A stretch of DNA of 64,000 bases. Origin: Cryptomeria japonica (lineage: Eukaryota; Streptophyta; Pinopsida; Cupressales; Cupressaceae). The DNA lies in assembly GCF_030272615.1 (NCBI RefSeq), contig NC_081409.1:912763840-912827839 (forward strand), written 5' to 3'. A program made the translations under genes and the position numbers. This document shows positions 59,591-64,000 of this stretch, one piece after another. The notes beneath the pieces were generated by a model that saw only the letters and a list, made by a program, of their open reading frames with translations, was not told where the DNA came from and did no database searches. The first letter of the stretch is position 1. Each line of letters starts with the position of its first letter.

Positions 59591-62195
59591 CTAGAGTTCA
59601 TCAAAAAGGTGGGGGTACTGTGATCTCATATGTGCTGCATCGTACCATGAAGCTGTAACCTCATCATAGCAATCCCACTGGACCCTAACCTAGTCCCGCT
59701 CTCGACCTCGAAGGGCCAGCATCTGGCGTGCCAAAATGCGAATGGGCTCCAAAGCTAGCTGCCCGTCCGACTCCACCTGCAAGGCATCCCAATCTAGAAT
59801 ATGAGATTCATCATATATATATTTCCTCAAAATTGAAACATGAAACACATCATGGATGCGTGACAGGCTAGGTGGCAATGCTAAACAATAGGCAACTGGT
59901 CCTATCCTCTCAAGGATCTCAAATGGTCCTACAAATCGAGGTGCGAGCTTAGAACCCTTTCCATAATGGATTGGACTCTTATGCGGTCACACTCTCAAGA
60001 AGACTTTGTCTCCAACCAAGTAGCTACGATCTATCCTCTTCGCATCTGCATACTTCTTCTGTCTATCCTGTACACCTCTAAGACGCTGCCTAATCAAATC
60101 CACCTATTGCTCCATATCCCGAACTATCTCAGGACCAATAGAAACTCTGTCCTGTATGCAGTCCCAACTCAACGGTGTCCTACAAGGTCTGCCATATAGT
60201 GCCTGATAGGGTGGCATCCCCAAAGATGTGTGATGCCCATTGTTATAGGCAAACTCTACTAAGGGAAGGTACTCTTCCCATCTAGTCTGGTGATCCATGA
60301 CGTACATGCAAAGCATATCCTCTAACACCTGATTAACCCTCTCTATCTGACCATCCATTTTCGGATGATAGGGTGTACTGAAATTGAGCTTGGTACCCAT
60401 AGCTGCCTGTAATGCCTTCCAAAAGGAAGAAGTGAAGAGGGTATCCCTGTCGGATATGATCTTGCGTGGAATGCCATGAAGTCTGACAATGTCTCGCAAG
60501 AACACCTATGCTACTGCTAGTGTTGTGAAGGTAGTATGAACTGGTGAAAAGTGGGCCACTTTGGTCAACTTGTCAACCGTTACCAAGATGGCATCATGGT
60601 GACGAGATGACATAGGGAGACCAATGATGAAATCCATGGATATAGTATCCCACTTCCACTTTGGTACAGCATGAGATTGGAGCAACCCACCTGGATGGTG
60701 GTGCTCCGCCTTGACTCTCTGACACTCGAGGCATCGGGCTACCAACTTAGCAATAAGCTGCTACATTCCTGGCCAATGATATAACTGCCTCAAGTCTGCA
60801 CGCATCTTCTTAACTCCGGGATGTGTTGCATAAGGAGCTCTATGAGCCTCTGTGATAATGAACTCCTGTAATCCCCTGGAAGGAGGTACACAGATGCGCC
60901 CTCTATGGCGTAATAATCCATCGGACTCTAAGGAATAATCCACATATTTCCCTTCTAAAGTTTCCTAAGATCGTATAGCCTGGCAAACCTCTAAATACCA
61001 TCCATCCTCTACCAACTGCTGCATTATCCGATCTCTCAAATCTGTGCCCATAGATATGGTGTATACCTCGTGACGTCTCGTACTCAAAGCATCTACAACT
61101 ACGTTTTCTTTCCCTTTGATGTAGTGAACGTCAAAATCATACTCACACAAGAATTCCATCCATCTCCTCTGACGTGCATTAAGATTCGGCTGAGTGAATA
61201 TGTACTGAAGGCTCTGATGGTTTGAATGTAGCTCAAAATGATGACCTAATAGGAAGTGTCTCCACCTCACAAGTGCATGCACTACTGCTGCAAGATCAAG
61301 GTCATGAGTAGGGAAATTAAGCTCGTGAGTCTTAAGTTTCCTAGACTCAAAAGCTATAGCTCTGCCATCCTGCATAAGGACTGCTCCTAAACCCTCTAGG
61401 GAAGCATCTGTGCAAACCATGAAGTCAACTGAGGGATCTGGCACTACAAGGATAGGTGCGCTAGTAAGTGCCTTCTTAAGTTCCTGAAAGGCCTTCTCGC
61501 ATTTCTCTATCCACTCAAATTTCTTCCCTTTACACTGAAGAGAAGTAATAGGATGTGCGACTCTAGAGAATCCCTCAACAAAACGTTGATAATAACCTGC
61601 TAAGCCCATGAAGCTCCTGACCTCTGTCACACTGGTTAGTGCTAGCCAATCCATAATGGCTCTGATCTTTGATGGGTCAACTGAGATCCCATCACCAGAT
61701 ATAACATGACCAAGGTACTTGACCTCTATTCTAAAGAAAGCACACTTCGACAAACTGCCATACAACTAATTATCCCTCGAACACTGCAAAACCTGTCTTA
61801 GGTGCTCCTCATGCTCCTTCTCATTCCATGAATATATCAATATGTCATTGAGAAACACAATCACAAAATGGTCAAGGAATGTGCAGAATACTCCATTCAT
61901 GAGACTCATGAAAACAACTGGGGCATTCGTACGACCGAATGGAACCATGGTGAACTCATAGTGGCCATATCTAGTGTGAAATGCGGTCTTGTGGATATCG
62001 CTATCCACTATTCTCAACTGATGGTACCCTGACTTTAGATCAATTTTGGAAAATACTTTGGCACCCTAAAGTTGGTCGAATAAATCATCGATCCTGGGCA
62101 AAGGATATCGGTTCTTGATGGTTACTTTGTTCAACTGACGGTAATCCATGCATAATCGGAGAGATCCGTCCTTCTTCTTCACGAGATGACTGGTG
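59591..62195 (-). pseudogene. Ty3/gypsy pol: RT, RNase H, integrase, chromodomain-like end
   Basis: One frame with several stops, shifted by one base from the protease frame near 62185. [32 protein letters not shown] and FLNDILIYS at about 61838, where the first Asp of the usual DD pair is Asn. RNase [37 protein letters not shown], then HSNHQSL, where the last acidic residue is also lost. Integrase: zinc-binding H/C residues around HPGVKKMRADLRQLY and CLECQR, then catalytic MDFIIGLP, ISDRDTLFTSSFW and DGQIERVNQVLE (the D, D, E set is kept). GMPPYQALYGRPCRTPLSW follows. The end VQWDCYDEVTASW...RSQYPHLF resembles a chromodomain, which steers insertion towards certain chromatin. Stops at 61766, 60965, 60761, 60506, 60104, 59690 and others mean it is dead. 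Confidence 0.88.
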
Positions 62196-64000
62196 CACCC
62201 CAAGGGGATACACTAGGACGAATGTGGCCCTTCTCTAGGAGTTCCTCAAGCTGCATCTTGAGCTCATTAAGCTCATTTGTGGTCATCCTATATGGTGCTC
62301 TTGAAACTGGCTCGGCTCCTGGCACAAGGTCTATATGAAAATCAATCTCTCTACAGGGCGGCATACCGGGTAACTCTGAAGGAAATACGTCTGAAAATCC
62401 CTTAAGGATAGGATGGTCATCAATAGATGGTTCCTTTTCTTCTTCTTCTCCTCTAGCACTAATGGTGATGGCAAATAACTGGGATCCCTTTCGCATGCTC
62501 CGCTTAAGCTGCATTGCATAAATCATACGAAGAGACACGGGTCTCTGAATTCCAATGATTACTATGTAAGAACCATGATCATCCTCACACTCGATCTTTT
62601 TCAGGTGACAATCCATCTTGGCTCTGTGGTCATAAAGCCAATCCATGCCAAGTACGATGCCATATGATCCGAGTGGTGTAACTCTAAGGTCTACTAAAGT
62701 GGTGATATTACTAATCTGAAGCTGACATCCCCTAACCTCTGATTCCACTGACACTCTAGCCCCTGAAGCTAACTCCACTTCCCAACTGACCTCTTGTCTA
62801 ATTGCCACTAGCCCGCAACGCTCCACAACCAATGGAGATATAAAAGAGTTAGTAGCTCCTGAATCAAATAATATAGATACACTGCTACCTCTGATCATAC
62901 CTGCAACCTCAATAACCGTGGCCTGATACTCTGCCTGGCGGTTGTTAACCACTGTGAAGACCCTATGGGACTTGCCCATATCCCCAACTGTCGGCTCTGA
63001 TGTTGCCATCCTCTGACTGCCTGCCATCTGACCTTGAGGACACTCTCTCGCCATGTGTCCCATGGCTCCACATGTGAAGCAAGCGCCACGTGCCTGAAAT
63101 TGCACGCCCTGTGGTCTGGAGAAAGATTGTCCCCCTGTTCTACTAGAACCACTGTACCCACCCCTAGAGGACTGCTGAGTCCTCGCCAGAGGTGTGTAAG
63201 GAGCCTAAGATCGCTGATCTTGCCTCTGACCCTGTGACTGCCACTGCTTGGGCTTTACGCCCTGCTGACTCTGCGGAGGCCTCTCCCTCTGGTTCTGCTG
63301 TGACTGCTGCAAAGGAGGGGGTTTGGAGAACCCCAATGTGTGTCTGTTGTTACCCTTCCAATGGGGTTTCTGAAATCCATAAGTCTGAGGTGTAGGGTTA
63401 CGGTTCTGGGACCAATCCCTCGAGTCCTGAGGTCTGACTTGAATCTCCTCTGCTATCAAAGCCTTCTCCACGACAACCCGTAGGCTCCCTAGAGCAGCCA
63501 TCCTCACTGGTCCTGCTATGCCAGTATTCAGCCCTTTGATAAATCGGTTGACGAGAAGCTTCTCGTCTTTCAGGTAGTCCACGTACGGTAAGAGCTCAAA
63601 AAACTTGCTCTCATACTGGGTCACTGAAAGACCCTTCTACTGGAGGTCATGGAACTCATCCACCCTACACTGTCTATAGTGCTCTAATAAGTACCTCTCC
63701 CTGAATCTCTCTGTGAAAATCTCCCATGTGAGAGTATCTATCACTAAGCCACACTTATATTCCTCCTGTCTCCACCATGTGGAGGTCGTTCCTCTCAATA
63801 GGTGGACTGCTACATGTGCCTTTAGATTGCTCTTGTAGGAGCGCAATGCAAAGCACCTATCCAGGCTCAAAAGCCATGCCTCTGCTTCTACCCCGTCGGT
63901 AGATCCCCCAAAAGATGGTGGTTGTAGGCGCATAACCTCTCTGATTAGATCCCCTGGATCCCGACATGTCCTCTCATAATACACTGGTGCTACTATTGGA
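62179..64000 (-). pseudogene. Ty3/gypsy gag and protease, partial at window edge
   Basis: A single frame entering from beyond 64000. Capsid part: LQPPSFGGSTDGVEAEAW, TSTWWRQEEY, FRERYLLEHY, VTQYESKFFELL, NRFIKGLN (retrotransposon gag domain). A Gln/Pro/Arg-rich linker follows, then a knuckle CFTCGAMGHMARECPQG near 63060. The protease has SILFDSGATNSFIS at about 62850 and GIVLGMDWL. The frame then reaches the start of RT ([37 protein letters not shown]) before the frameshift near 62185. Two stops (63637 and 63205) interrupt gag. Apart from these it is well preserved. Confidence 0.88.

Larger units (their letters stand above)
55362..64000 (-). mobile_element. Ty3/gypsy retrotransposon, chromovirus-like, nested; 5' end outside window
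   Basis: Minus-strand order from the right edge: gag, protease, RT, RNase H, integrase, chromodomain-like tail, polypurine tract, LTR. The gene order (integrase last) defines Ty3/gypsy, and the tail plus phrases such as YQALYGRPCRTPLSW place it near plant chromoviruses (Tekay-like, inferred). It lies inside the protease of another gypsy element. The 5' LTR and second target site are beyond 64000, so age and target duplication cannot be measured here. Confidence 0.85.

Noticed and set aside
1..64000. CRISPR arrays, bacterial operons or ribosome-binding sites
   Set aside because: The content is plant nuclear transposon DNA. No array of regular spacers and no prokaryotic gene organisation is present.

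Overview
This window is nuclear DNA from a plant with a large, transposon-filled genome. It is AT-rich apart from a few GC-rich islands. Initiator-tRNA-Met primer sites, a CACTA transposase with plant-only domains, Ty1/copia- and Ty3/gypsy-type proteins and nested LTR insertions all point to a seed plant. The heavy decay (many in-frame stops, mostly transition differences between LTRs) would suit a conifer or other gymnosperm, but that is inference. I see no intact ordinary host gene.

Left part (1-16.4 kb): a probable minus-strand LTR (1-1707), a decayed CACTA transposase locus on the minus strand (2.1-6.4 kb) whose last ORF carries a poly-Asp/Gly tail made by an ATC microsatellite, a broken Ty3/gypsy reverse transcriptase fragment (8.5-9.6 kb), a foldback at 12.97-13.04 kb, and the first copy of a dispersed repeat that recurs at 39.4-40.1 kb.

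Centre-left (16.4-24.4 kb): a complete LTR element (16403-22478) has both LTRs, a tRNA-Met primer site and a polypurine tract, but no protease, integrase, reverse transcriptase or RNase H. It carries a coiled-coil gag end with a cluster of four CCHC knuckles, then a second ORF of about 700 codons that I cannot assign. It sits inside a short AT-rich minisatellite. A 531-bp solo LTR with a perfect CTTCC target duplication lies at 23884-24414.

Centre (26.7-53.1 kb): a long segment at 26.75-32.9 kb recurs in the same orientation at 47.3-51.6 kb, with internal deletions and a probable solo LTR near its right end. Between and beside the copies lie hairpins, local duplications and inverted repeats. 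Two minus-strand loci of unknown function are the most unusual: a multi-exon coding relic at 40.8-42.9 kb with an iterated palindrome upstream, and an array of alternating 87-nt and 69-nt exons at 45.5-46.8 kb.

Right part (53-64 kb): a plus-strand Ty3/gypsy gag-protease fragment is cut inside its protease by a second, minus-strand Ty3/gypsy element that runs off the right edge. That element has a very long LTR (about 4.2 kb) containing a GC-rich minisatellite, then a polypurine tract, a pol region ending in a chromodomain-like segment, protease and gag. It is dead: many stops, a frameshift and a lost catalytic Asp in the RT.
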